Assembly: GCF_003061515.1 (NCBI RefSeq) | Contig: NZ_CP028924.1 | Coordinates: 2,046,001 to 2,110,000 of the forward strand | Direction: 5' to 3' | Source: Colwellia sp. Arc7-D | GTDB lineage: Bacteria; Pseudomonadota; Gammaproteobacteria; Enterobacterales; Alteromonadaceae | DNA length: 64,000 nucleotides | In this document: one piece after another, positions 37,890 to 46,841 of the stretch | Layout: each line of letters begins with the position of its first letter | Position numbering within the stretch: the first letter of the stretch is position 1 | Program-made: the position numbers and the translations under genes | Notes under the pieces: model-generated | What the model was told of the DNA's origin: nothing | Databases searched by the model: none | The model's input: the letters and a program-made list of their open reading frames with translations, nothing else

Positions 37890-38128
37890 TGTTGGTGTCT
37901 TTTAAATATCGATAATGCGCAGTTACTATCGGTATTTTCTTAATTTTTATATCTCTTTACAACAAACCGAGTTCGATAAGTAAACTTAAATTCAATCATA
38001 CAAGTAGGCTGGTGTAATGGCCTATTATCAAAATAATATATTTCATTCATATTGTACGTATTTTCACTATATTTTATACTCTAATAACCCTATTATTAAG
38101 CCATTATTAGCTCACTAAGGAAACAGCT

Positions 38129-39841
38129 TTGTTGTCACGTTTATATAATGTCATGCCCGGCTTGAATGTGTTATTCAATTATGAACGTACATGGTTTGCT
38201 GATGACGCTAAAGCAGCACTATCAGTTGCCGCAGTCGCTTTACCGGTCGCTATTGCATACGCACAACTTACCGGCGTTAATGCCGCTGTTGGTTTATATT
38301 CTTGCGTATTACCGATGATTATATATGCGTTATTTGGCACGTCTAAACAACTTATTATTGGGCCTGATGCAGCAACTTGTGCGGTAATTGCCGCTGTTGT
38401 TACTCCTTTAGCAGCAGGAGATATTGTTAAGCACTGGCAACTCGTTATCACCATGACTGTTATGACTGGCTTTTGGTGCATAATTGCAAGTCGATTTAAA
38501 CTTGGTGTATTGGCTGATTTTTTATCAAAACCTATTTTGATGGGGCTATTAAATGGTGTCGCCATTACCATTATTGTTGGTCAATTTTCTAAAATTTTTG
38601 GTTTTACTTTTGACGAAAAATACCTGCTTGAACGTTTAGGTGGCGTACCAAACTACCTAGCGCAAGCGCATGTTCCTACGCTATTAATGGCTTTACTCAC
38701 GGTTGGTATTTATTTTTTACTTAAACGTGTAAAGCCAACTTGGCCTGCATCTATGATCGCAATTACTGTTGCAACAACATTAGTCTGGCTTTTAAATTTA
38801 GAGCAATTTGACATAAAAACCATTGGTGTTGTCGACGGAGGTTTGCCGTTATTTAAGGCACCTGATTTTAATATCGGGATTATTCGTGAATTAGTCATGC
38901 CCGCACTTAACTTAGCGATAGTGAGCTTTGTTAGTTTAATGCTTACCGCACGTAGTTTTGCCGCTAAAAATGGATACGAGATTGACGCAGATAAAGAGTT
39001 TATGGCGCTAGGTATGGCAAACTTTGCTTCGGCGCTGTCGCAAGGCTTTGCTGTGAGTGGTGCTGCATCTCGCACCGCGGTAAATGACGCTAACGGCGGT
39101 AAAACACAACTAGTGTCTATTCTTGCAGCCATAATTATCGCCATTATCGCTATTTTTATTACCGCTCCGCTTGAATATATTCCAAGTGCTGCATTAGGTA
39201 TCGTATTAATTATCGCCTCTGCGCACCTTTTAGATTTAAAATCTGTTTGGAAGCTTAGATCAAAAGACAGACAAGCTTTTTACTTAACGTTAACAACACT
39301 GTTTGCCGTACTTTTTATTGGTGTAATACCTGGTATAACATTGGCAGTTTTACTTGGATTATTTCAATTTATTCGAACAGTAATGCGCCCAACGGATCAT
39401 ATACTTGGCGTCGATGTTAATGGCGTTGTAAGAAGTTTAGACACCACAGATAAAGCCAAACCTATAGATGGCATTTTTATTTACCGCTTTAACTCGCCGT
39501 TAACTTACTTCAATTCGAGTTTTTTCAAACGCAGATTATTAGAGCAATACGCTAGACAAAAAGATGATATAGAATGTGTCATTATTGATGCTGTGCCATG
39601 CTTTACCCATTTAGATTTAAGCGTAATGGCCATGTTAGCGGATCTAGATACAATATTTAGAAAGCGTGGTGTACGCCTAGAAATTGCAGGAAGAAAGCGA
39701 CAATTACTCGCCTGGTTTGTAACCGCAGAAATAAAATCTGGCAATGAAGGAATATATGTTCATTCTGATTTGTATCTGGCGTTAAGAATAAACCAAGCCA
39801 AGCAACTTGCAGAAAGAGAAGAGCAGATAGAGCTTAACTAA
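38129..39841 (+). CDS. SulP family inorganic anion transporter
   Basis: A 570-residue transporter: a membrane domain of about 12-14 helices (residues about 20-420) followed by a cytoplasmic STAS domain (about 440-555). Typical elements are LPVAIAYAQLTGVNAAVGLYS, ALFGTSKQLIIGPDAA and SGAASRTAVNDANGGKTQL (in part). SulP proteins carry sulfate, bicarbonate or other anions, or dicarboxylates. No carbonic anhydrase gene is adjacent, so the substrate is open. TTG start with AAGGAAA eight bases upstream; there is no suitable ATG. Confidence 0.86.
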   Translation: MLSRLYNVMPGLNVLFNYERTWFADDAKAALSVAAVALPVAIAYAQLTGVNAAVGLYSCVLPMIIYALFGTSKQLIIGPDAATCAVIAAVVTPLAAGDIVKHWQLVITMTVMTGFWCIIASRFKLGVLADFLSKPILMGLLNGVAITIIVGQFSKIFGFTFDEKYLLERLGGVPNYLAQAHVPTLLMALLTVGIYFLLKRVKPTWPASMIAITVATTLVWLLNLEQFDIKTIGVVDGGLPLFKAPDFNIGIIRELVMPALNLAIVSFVSLMLTARSFAAKNGYEIDADKEFMALGMANFASALSQGFAVSGAASRTAVNDANGGKTQLVSILAAIIIAIIAIFITAPLEYIPSAALGIVLIIASAHLLDLKSVWKLRSKDRQAFYLTLTTLFAVLFIGVIPGITLAVLLGLFQFIRTVMRPTDHILGVDVNGVVRSLDTTDKAKPIDGIFIYRFNSPLTYFNSSFFKRRLLEQYARQKDDIECVIIDAVPCFTHLDLSVMAMLADLDTIFRKRGVRLEIAGRKRQLLAWFVTAEIKSGNEGIYVHSDLYLALRINQAKQLAEREEQIELN

Positions 39842-39950
39842 TTACTAGCGTGTGTTTATCATGTAAACAGAGTCATTGTAGACAAGTTAGGGCTCGATAA
39901 TATCATTGCTTTGGCAGCATCGTTTAAATAAACCTAACCTTCATCGCTTA

Positions 39951-39988
39951 AATAACGACGTTAAATTATTATCATTAACGTCGTTATT
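39951..39988. terminator. Bidirectional terminator-like hairpin
   Basis: Fourteen-base perfect arms AATAACGACGTTAA and TTAACGTCGTTATT with a ten-base loop, in the gap between convergent SulP and MATE genes. Confidence 0.6.
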
Positions 39989-40076
39989 ATTAATATTTCT
40001 GTTATCGATTAGTCATTAGCTAAAGAATTGACTGTATAAGCTGATGACTCGTATAAAAGTTGTGACGATTTTAAGG

Positions 40077-41525
40077 TTATTTTTTCACTTGATCTGTATG
40101 TAAAGTGTCAAAGCAATCATTGGCTTCTTGGTAATCAATTTGCTCATTTATACTAGGCTCGTTTACCAGCACTTCTTCAGCATATATGCCTTTATTTCGC
40201 CATACACCACTTTGCCAACGCTTAAAGCCAATAACGCCGCGAATACACTCATCCAAACTTGTTGCTATCCAAATTCCCACTAAACCATAGGCAAAGTGAA
40301 GCCCTAAAAGCCAAGCTAAAGGCAGGGCAAAGAACCACATCAACATAAAGCCGGCAATTGACACATAACGGGCATCACCAGAAGCTCGCAATGAAGAGCC
40401 TACAATAAGATTAATACTGCGGCCAAACTCTCCCATAATAGCGACCCATAATATTAATTTCCCTAAAGCCCAAATATCGGTGTTATCGGTGAATATACTA
40501 AAAAAATATTCAGAAAACCCTAATAATGTAAAAACAAAAAACATTGAACCAACAAGTCCAATTTTAAGGCCTAACATCAGCTGAACATGTGCTTCATCAA
40601 ATCGTTTAGCACCAATAAAATGAGCCACCTTAATTTGTACACCAGCACTGATAGCAAAACAATAAAGAATGGCCGTAAACAGCAAGTTAAAAGTATAGAT
40701 ACGGGTAGCTAAAGCTAGCTCGCCCATAGTTACAATCATCACCGTCATCATAATTTGCGTCAGCTGCCATGACATAGGATCTAAAACAGAAGGCAAAGCT
40801 ATTTTTAAAATAGGCGAACTATCTTTTTTAAATAACACCCAATTGTTGGGTAAAGCAATATTGATTTTTAAGTGTTTAATTATAATAATCAATGTAAAGC
40901 ATAAGCTTACAACCCAGGCGATGACAGAGGCATAGGCTACGCCTTGAACCCCAAGGGCAGGGAAACCGAATTTTCCATCAATTAATAAATAATTAAACAG
41001 TATATTCACTATGGTCATTATAAACGTTGACCACATGTTCCAATGTGTTTTACCTTGCGAGGTAAGAACCGCTGCAGCGGCGAACCGCATCGCTAATACC
41101 CAAGTGCCCATACCTATGGTACTTAAATAAATACTAGCCATAGCTGACATATCATCTTGCAAACCCATCCACTGAGCAAAAGTAGGGGCGAAAGACATCA
41201 TCATAACGGTCAGGAAAAGGCCACCGAATAACAAAATTGCAAAAAGGGCACCATAAGTAGAAGCTAACTTACTATAATCTCCAGCACCAATTCGTTGTGC
41301 AGCAACACTACTGCCGCCTTGATGTAGTGTACTATAAAGAGCAAAGGCAATGCCTAAAATAGGCATAACAGCACCTATAGACGCCGCAGCAGTATCTGAT
41401 ATTCGACTTAAAAACCAAGCATCAGTGACATTAATCATAAAAATGAAAAATAGATCAATAAAAATTGGCCAAGTTAAACTAAGTAAACTTCGATCAGCAA
41501 CTGATGGATTAGATTTAGGCAACAC
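40077..41525 (-). CDS. MATE family efflux transporter
   Basis: A 482-residue 12-helix transporter of the MATE (NorM/DinF-like) type. The N-terminal LSLTWPIFIDLFFIFMINVTDAWFLSRIS and GAVMPILGIAFALYSTLHQGGS segments are typical, and the second half repeats the pattern. It exports drugs or metabolites using a sodium or proton gradient. GTG at 41525 or TTG at 41522 may be the start; AAGGAAG is better spaced for the TTG. The nearest upstream feature is the tRNA-Ser, read in the other direction. Confidence 0.88.
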   Translation of the reverse strand: MLPKSNPSVADRSLLSLTWPIFIDLFFIFMINVTDAWFLSRISDTAAASIGAVMPILGIAFALYSTLHQGGSSVAAQRIGAGDYSKLASTYGALFAILLFGGLFLTVMMMSFAPTFAQWMGLQDDMSAMASIYLSTIGMGTWVLAMRFAAAAVLTSQGKTHWNMWSTFIMTIVNILFNYLLIDGKFGFPALGVQGVAYASVIAWVVSLCFTLIIIIKHLKINIALPNNWVLFKKDSSPILKIALPSVLDPMSWQLTQIMMTVMIVTMGELALATRIYTFNLLFTAILYCFAISAGVQIKVAHFIGAKRFDEAHVQLMLGLKIGLVGSMFFVFTLLGFSEYFFSIFTDNTDIWALGKLILWVAIMGEFGRSINLIVGSSLRASGDARYVSIAGFMLMWFFALPLAWLLGLHFAYGLVGIWIATSLDECIRGVIGFKRWQSGVWRNKGIYAEEVLVNEPSINEQIDYQEANDCFDTLHTDQVKK

Positions 41526-41795
41526 ACTTCCTTAAAACTCGTAATAAGCTAGTATAACAGTTGAAAATGTAAATACTGTTGCATACGTTTGTTACAAATC
41601 GTAATAAACAAAGTTAAGAATAAAAGTGTAAATAAGAGCAAATAGGAGAGCATAAAATCAATATTTGATGGTTTATTCAGCACTCGGTAACAAAAATCAA
41701 TTAAAATGCCTATTATTAGCAATTAGCACTTTACAAAGACGCGAACAGTATTTATTATTCGCCCCGTTCTGAAGCAGCAATGCTTTTGAACTTCA

Positions 41796-41886
41796 GGTGA
41801 GATGGCTGAGTGGTCGAAAGCACCGGTCTTGAAAACCGGCAAGGGTTTGTAGCCCTTCTAGAGTTCAAATCTCTATCTCACCGCCA
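41796..41886 (+). tRNA. tRNA-Ser (UGA anticodon)
   Basis: A 91-base class II tRNA. Acceptor arm GGTGAGA pairs with TCTCACC, followed by discriminator G and encoded CCA. The anticodon stem-loop CCGGTCTTGAAAACCGG has anticodon TGA. The long variable arm AAGGGTTTGTAGCCCTT and the T-arm AGAGTTCAAATCTCT are intact. A strong terminator follows. Confidence 0.97.
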
Positions 41887-41892
41887 CATTCT

Positions 41893-41924
41893 AAAAAACC
41901 GCTAATTTATTAGCGGTTTTTTTT
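41893..41924 (+). terminator. Terminator of tRNA-Ser
   Basis: AAAAAACCGCTAA and a mirror GCGGTTTTTTTT flank a short AT loop; classical rho-independent form. Confidence 0.9.
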
Positions 41925-41952
41925 CGTCTGGAGTTTACCAAACCGAGAATAT

Positions 41953-42007
41953 GGTTTTTAGCGCTAAACCTTTTGTAGAGTCCAAACCTCTATTTCACCG
42001 CCACATT
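41953..42007 (+). pseudogene. Decayed copy of the tRNA-Ser 3' end, copy 2
   Basis: The last 35 bases (41973-42007) match the 3' end of the tRNA plus four bases beyond the CCA (41856-41890) at 31 of 35 positions, including TTCACCGCCACATT. The 5' half of the tRNA is absent, so it cannot make a functional tRNA. It is followed by its own hairpin. Confidence 0.7.
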
Positions 42008-42009
42008 AA

Positions 42010-42046
42010 GAAAGCCCGTAAATCGTAAGGTTAACGGGCTTTTTGC
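42010..42046 (+). terminator. Terminator-like hairpin after copy 2
   Basis: AAAGCCCGTAA and TTAACGGGCTTTTT form a hairpin with a T run, behind the decayed tRNA fragment. Confidence 0.8.
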
Positions 42047-42070
42047 TATTTTAGTGTTTAGTTTGATAAA

Positions 42071-42128
42071 AAGGGTTTGTAGCGCTAATGCTTAGAGTTG
42101 AGTCCAAGTTACTTTTTGAATTTTACAT
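42071..42128 (+). pseudogene. Further decayed tRNA-Ser-like fragment, copy 3
   Basis: AAGGGTTTGTAGC (42071-42083) is identical to the tRNA variable-arm start at 41841; the following bases share TAGCGCTAA with copy 2 and then decay (AGAGTTGAGTCCAA). It has no acceptor stem. Confidence 0.5.
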
Positions 42129-42130
42129 TT

Positions 42131-42166
42131 AAAAAAAACCGCTAATCAGGAAATTAACGGTTTGTT
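42131..42166 (+). terminator. Hairpin after copy 3
   Basis: AAAACCGCTAAT and ATTAACGGTTTGTTT form an imperfect hairpin similar in its left arm to the terminator of the real tRNA (41893). Confidence 0.55.
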
Positions 42167-42195
42167 TACTAAAATTAGGAGTGAAATAAGTCGCT

Positions 42196-43314
42196 TTATT
42201 GTGCAGGTAATATCTTTAATAATTCGCCATTTATGCTATCTGTTAACACATAGATATAGCCATCTGGCCCGGTTCTAATATCACGGATCCTTTGTTTTCG
42301 ATCAGCTAACATTGTTTCTTGCTCTACAACTTTCTCGCCATCTAAACTTAATCTTCTTACGCTTTTCCCAGCGAGGGCAGCAATAAACAGATCACCTTGC
42401 CATTGTGGAAAAATATTACCCTGATACTCTGTCATACCAGCTGGAGCTATTGAGGGTACCCAATACGTTACGGGTTGCTCCATACCTTTTGCTGTTGTAA
42501 AAGGTGAAACAACTGCGCCAGAATAATCCATACCGTAGGTAATAGCAGGCCAGCCGTAATTAGTACCTGATTTAACTAAGTTCAGTTCGTCACCGCCTTT
42601 AGGGCCATGCTCATGCAGCCAAACTTTTTTAGATTTACTGACTAATATTGCTTGTGGATTGCGATGCCCGTAGGTGTAAATTTCAGGCCTAACGTTGGCT
42701 TGACCAATAAATGGGTTGTCTTTTGGAATGCTACCGTCGGTGTTAATTCTAAGGACTTTCCCTAACATGCTATCAAGTGACTGTGCTTGATCTCGAAAAT
42801 TAAAACCATCACCGGATGTGATCAGTAAGGTATTATCAGGTAAAAATGTCATTCTAGCACCATGATGATGCGGCGTATTTCTACTAGAACCGGTAAAAAT
42901 AACTTTGGTTTGTTGTAATGACATATCTTGTAAAGTGGCGCTGATCACTTCTACATAATTGTTACTTGCACTGCCACCACTATACGAAATATAAAGTTTT
43001 TGGTTTATAGCAAAGTTAGGATCTAACACAACATCGAATAGTCCCGCAGGGCCTTCAACATAAATATCTGGCAAACCAGAGACTTTTTGCTCAAGTAGCT
43101 TTCCATCTCTTACAACTCTTAAGCTGCCTCCGCGCTCAGTAATCAACATATCCTTGTTAGGTAAAAAGGCGATTGACCAAGGAAACTTTAAATTTTCAAC
43201 AACGGTCGATACTTTATACTGCTTGGGCTGTGTTTCAGCAAAAGTCATCGTGCTAGCAATAATTAAATATAAACTCATGCTGATTTTTTGAATTATTTTA
43301 TGATTACTTTTCAT
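42196..43314 (-). CDS. PQQ-dependent sugar dehydrogenase (soluble aldose dehydrogenase-like)
   Basis: A 372-residue secreted protein; signal peptide ends near TMTFA (residue about 26). The mature domain is a six-bladed beta-propeller of the soluble glucose/sorbosone dehydrogenase type: PWSIAFLPNKDMLITERGG, HHHGARMTFLPDNTLLITSGDG, GHRNPQAILVSKSKKVWLHEHGPKGGDE (in parts) and GPDGYIYVLTDS. It oxidises aldoses in the periplasm with PQQ and calcium. The start lies one base after the stop of the upstream membrane protein gene, so they form an operon. PQQ synthesis genes are not in the window. Confidence 0.87.
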   Translation of the reverse strand: MKSNHKIIQKISMSLYLIIASTMTFAETQPKQYKVSTVVENLKFPWSIAFLPNKDMLITERGGSLRVVRDGKLLEQKVSGLPDIYVEGPAGLFDVVLDPNFAINQKLYISYSGGSASNNYVEVISATLQDMSLQQTKVIFTGSSRNTPHHHGARMTFLPDNTLLITSGDGFNFRDQAQSLDSMLGKVLRINTDGSIPKDNPFIGQANVRPEIYTYGHRNPQAILVSKSKKVWLHEHGPKGGDELNLVKSGTNYGWPAITYGMDYSGAVVSPFTTAKGMEQPVTYWVPSIAPAGMTEYQGNIFPQWQGDLFIAALAGKSVRRLSLDGEKVVEQETMLADRKQRIRDIRTGPDGYIYVLTDSINGELLKILPAQ

Positions 43315-43315
43315 C

Positions 43316-43771
43316 TTATTTACCTAGATTGTTAGCGTGAATATGCGATCGCGATGATAGGAAGGCAAAAAGCCATGCTGAAAATATGCAACATAAAGTA
43401 GCTAAGAATAGTCCCATGGGTGTTCGCACCGCCGCTAATATAGTTAAGCCCATACTGTATTGAATAATATAGGTTGTCAGAGGGAAGGTAGTACAACCAG
43501 CGGCAACATACCAAAGCGTTCTATTACCACCTAAATATTTATGTGCATATTTAGCAATAATAAAGCCGATTAAAAAACCAGATGTAATTAATATATATAA
43601 TACGGGGCCTAGTCCAATCAAGTCATCAAGGGTGGTATTTAAACGAACATCATGGCTAACATTAAGCCCAAATGATTGCACATCAGCTAATACAATTTGT
43701 GTAGAAACAATACAAACAAGTAGAGTGGCAATGAGTGTCGTAAAAATAAACAGCACAATAGTTTTGAACAT
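43316..43771 (-). CDS. Small four-helix membrane protein
   Basis: A 151-residue membrane protein with four predicted helices (residues about 5-28, 52-72, 85-105 and 115-140) and a periplasmic loop in between. No characterised family was recognised. It is the first gene of a two-gene unit with the PQQ-dependent dehydrogenase, with which it is translationally coupled (stop and start one base apart). It might pass electrons or anchor the enzyme, but no heme or quinone motif is evident. Confidence 0.75.
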   Translation of the reverse strand: MFKTIVLFIFTTLIATLLVCIVSTQIVLADVQSFGLNVSHDVRLNTTLDDLIGLGPVLYILITSGFLIGFIIAKYAHKYLGGNRTLWYVAAGCTTFPLTTYIIQYSMGLTILAAVRTPMGLFLATLCCIFSAWLFAFLSSRSHIHANNLGK

Positions 43772-44148
43772 ATAATAACCTTTTTAAGTTCGGTAGATAG
43801 CGTCACAATATTGATTAAGTTATTCACTATACACTGCTTTCAACATTATTATCTTAACCTTGTACACAAAAACTATTTCACTTAACTTAGCTTTAGGAAG
43901 TTACTTATACCGAGCTGCATAGACTTATAAACCTCATGTTTTCAGGTTAAATATTCTACCTGCATAATTTAATATGTTATTTATCAACAGAAGTTTAGGC
44001 ACATTGCATGGGTAAAATATCAGTTAAAATGTAAATAAACCTAAAGTGATAATAAAATTTAACTGATGCTATAAATGGTAACGAGCAGTGTAAATGTTTA
44101 CCATACAACCTTTGCGGCATATCACTCATTATTTAACTCGGAATATAC
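43772..44148. other. Intergenic region of 377 bases
   Basis: Divergent upstream regions for the membrane protein and the YecA-like gene. No gene, repeat or strong promoter was seen. Confidence 0.4.
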
Positions 44149-45120
44149 ATGAATTTAGAACAAGCTTTGTTGGCGATAGGTGAGGCACACGGTAACGATT
44201 TACCTGTTGAAGCACTCGAGACGGTTAAAAATAATTGGTTGGTGTTTTATCCAGAACTAGAGCGACTAATAGAACAGTTTATCGCAGACGACACATCACT
44301 TACTGGGGAACAAGACGCTGTTTTATTTTTCGGCATTTTATTATGTGCAGAGCTTAAATACACACCAGCTTTACCAAATTGCCTACAGCTCTTTTCACGT
44401 ACCGACTCTTTTTTAACACCGCTTGAACGTGTTTTTGGTGATGCATTAACTGAATTAACCTCAACCTTATTTTATAATGTTGCAAGTGGTAACACACAGG
44501 CGCTATCAGACTATATTGTCGATGGTCATCAAGCTATGTATTGCAAAGCATCGGCTATGGAAGCAGTTTTTGCCCAATATGACGTTGGCACAATTGATAA
44601 AACACAATTAAGTGAACATGTAACGCGTTGGATTGCCGCATTTATAGCTTTGCCGAGCCAAATAAATAATTTTTTATTAAGCGCACTAGCTGATTCATGT
44701 ATAGAATACGAACTTAACCAGTTTAAAAGTCAGTTTGTAGGTTTATGTGAAGAAAATTTATTTGATGAAGAACGTTTTAAACAAGACGAAGTAAAAGCTT
44801 GGAGTAAGTTTGACGCACCTAAATTAGTTGAATCTGGGCTTATTCAAACAGAGTTTAACCTGATAGAAACGCTTGAATCTTGGGTTGATGATGAAGACTC
44901 CGCTGAACCAGATGATGCATTACTTGCAAACTTGCCAAATGAAGGCGATGAATTATTCGACTCATTAATGGGTGAGGGTGGTTTATTATCGGATATTTTG
45001 TACGATGAAAATACCATTATTGAAAACAGTGTTCCAGTCAGTTCATTACCTACTGTAGGTCGTAACGAACCTTGCCCATGTGGTAGTGGTAAAAAATTCA
45101 AAAAATGTTGTTTGCAGTAA
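44149..45120 (+). CDS. SEC-C motif protein
   Basis: A 323-residue cytoplasmic protein. Its last 20 residues form the SEC-C zinc motif, [17 protein letters not shown], as at the C-terminus of SecA and YecA/YchJ-type proteins, where it binds zinc and often ribosomes or SecB. The rest is helical and acidic (several DD/EE clusters near residues 245-285) and includes no known enzyme motif. Function not known; a chaperone or ribosome-linked role is possible. Confidence 0.75.
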   Translation: MNLEQALLAIGEAHGNDLPVEALETVKNNWLVFYPELERLIEQFIADDTSLTGEQDAVLFFGILLCAELKYTPALPNCLQLFSRTDSFLTPLERVFGDALTELTSTLFYNVASGNTQALSDYIVDGHQAMYCKASAMEAVFAQYDVGTIDKTQLSEHVTRWIAAFIALPSQINNFLLSALADSCIEYELNQFKSQFVGLCEENLFDEERFKQDEVKAWSKFDAPKLVESGLIQTEFNLIETLESWVDDEDSAEPDDALLANLPNEGDELFDSLMGEGGLLSDILYDENTIIENSVPVSSLPTVGRNEPCPCGSGKKFKKCCLQ

Positions 45121-45312
45121 ACTAGTTTGTTGATGGTGACTTTTAGGCATAAATTTAATGTTGCTTATAGCTGGTCATAACTGGTGATAACTGTTCATAG
45201 TTGGCCAACGAACAAATTTAATAGCCTAAAAGCTAAGTTTACTTACAACAAACCTGATCTTTAGTTCTAAAACTAAGTCAGATCAAAAAGCCTCTGATAT
45301 GAAAACGACATA

Positions 45313-45804
45313 ATGATGAAAATATTTCTTCTTACACATGAGCGTGAGTTAAATAGGGCAACCAACACTGGTACTATCGCCATAGAAAATGCTAACAACA
45401 TAGTTGAGCGAATAATATGGCAAAGGGTCAACCCCAATAAAAATCTTGTTCAGTTGATAGAAAATAACGACGCGATATTATTGTATTCAAAGGAAGAGTT
45501 ATCGCTTGAGACACCAATATTAAATCCTCAAACAGCACCGTTATCACTTAATGATTATGAAAATATCATCATTATTGATAGCACGTGGCAAGAAGCAAAT
45601 AAAATATTTAATCAAAGTCCTTATTTAAAAAACGCATCATATTTTACGCTGAAACCAGAAAACACCTCATTATACAATTTAAGAGCCAACCAACCTAAAG
45701 GAGGCCTTTGCACTATTGAATGTATAATCGAAGTTTTAAAACTCAAAGGACAAAATAAAACAGCAGCAGCTTTACTGTTAAAATTTATTGAATTTAATGG
45801 TTAG
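45313..45804 (+). CDS. DTW-domain tRNA-uridine aminocarboxypropyltransferase
   Basis: A 163-residue DTW-domain protein. The family motif is seen as IIDSTWQEANKIF (DSTW variant of DTW), and the second signature is NLRANQPKGGLCTIECI. The family (TapT/TuaA-like) adds the 3-amino-3-carboxypropyl group from S-adenosylmethionine to U47 of tRNA. The zinc-cysteine N-terminal part found in the longer members (about 230 residues) is absent, so this is a short form. ATG at 45313 or 45316. Confidence 0.8.
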   Translation: MMKIFLLTHERELNRATNTGTIAIENANNIVERIIWQRVNPNKNLVQLIENNDAILLYSKEELSLETPILNPQTAPLSLNDYENIIIIDSTWQEANKIFNQSPYLKNASYFTLKPENTSLYNLRANQPKGGLCTIECIIEVLKLKGQNKTAAALLLKFIEFNG

Positions 45805-45979
45805 CTTACCTGTTAATATTTAAAACCCATATATTGTAAAATATTTAAAAATTCGTAAATAAATTAGCAAAGCCAGACTTAAAATCAACTTATCCAGCAT
45901 GATTATAAAAAAACATAGGTTCACTTCTATTTAATGGTCATTTAAAATAATAAAAATTACATCTAAAAGTCACTAAATA

Positions 45980-46315
45980 ATGTCGCATCCTGCTTGTCCA
46001 AATTGCCAATCTGCATTCGTTTACAAAGTTCAACAACTGCTTATTTGTCCAGAGTGCTCGCACGAGTGGGATCCCATAGAACTAAAAGCAAGTAGTATCG
46101 TCAACGTAAGAGATGCTAACGGCGCATTACTCACTGAGGGGGATAAAGTTACTGTCATTAAAGATTTAAAAATTAAAGCGAGTTCACAAGTAATAAAAAT
46201 AGGTACCAAGGCACTTATTCGACGCGTTTTAGATAAAAGCAATCATGAGCTAGATTGTAAAGTAGACGGCGTAGGAGAAATGATGGTAACCGCCAAGTTT
46301 GTGAAAAAAGCATAA
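45980..46315 (+). CDS. PhnA/YjdM-family zinc-ribbon protein
   Basis: A 111-residue protein. The N-terminal zinc ribbon is CPNCQS...CPECSHEW (four cysteines, residues about 6-30); the C-terminal domain DANGALLTEGDKVTVIKDLKIK and DCKVDGVGEMMVTAKFVKK are typical of the family formerly called alkylphosphonate utilisation operon protein PhnA. The real role is not phosphonate cleavage, and remains unclear. Single gene. Confidence 0.86.
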   Translation: MSHPACPNCQSAFVYKVQQLLICPECSHEWDPIELKASSIVNVRDANGALLTEGDKVTVIKDLKIKASSQVIKIGTKALIRRVLDKSNHELDCKVDGVGEMMVTAKFVKKA

Positions 46316-46435
46316 TCCACATAAAAAATCCTGTATTAAAACAAGTGATGAACTTTACTAGAAATTGGCTGGTATGATGAACTCAGCATTAAAAATAAGT
46401 ACAATGTTAAGGTCGAGTCATAATCTCGCACATTT

Positions 46436-46678
46436 TTAAACCATTAGCTTCAGTGCAATATAAGGAGCAAAATTAAAAATAAGAATACCTAACTTATAAT
46501 TGCCCAAATAGTTAAAGTACAGCTTAGGTAATGCTTTAGCATCCAGATCCATTATTTTACTGTGTAGCTTAGTGGTAAAGCGTTTAAATACGATAATAGA
46601 CAATGCTGAAAACAAGTAAACACTCAAATTAATAACCGTACACCAACCTAAAAATATAGTCATTTCATTAATATTCAT
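46436..46678 (-). CDS. Small membrane protein, DUF6868-like
   Basis: An 80-residue protein with two helices (residues about 8-30 and 58-78). The pattern FLGWCTVINLSVY ... YFNYLGNYKLGILIFNFAPYIALKL resembles the family DUF6868. Function unknown. It is a single gene, with no link to its neighbours. Confidence 0.65.
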   Translation of the reverse strand: MNINEMTIFLGWCTVINLSVYLFSALSIIVFKRFTTKLHSKIMDLDAKALPKLYFNYLGNYKLGILIFNFAPYIALKLMV

Positions 46679-46841
46679 TATTGCTGTATTCCCCGTAAAT
46701 TTTGTTTAGTTAACCACTGAGCTTTCACTTTTACTGCTAATTACAAAGCAAGTAAGCTTTGTTTAAGCATAAGATTACTGAATAATTTAATCAATGTCCG
46801 TATAATCACCGATATAACATCAAAGGCATTTAAGTTTACAA

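Noticed and set aside
38179..39144. Long minus-strand frames inside the SulP gene
   Set aside because: They mirror the coding frame of a clear transporter and have low-complexity, Ala/Ser/Thr-rich products.
45160..45205. Repeated CATAACTG/GATAACTG-like words as a repeat array
   Set aside because: Only two or three imperfect words without regular spacing.
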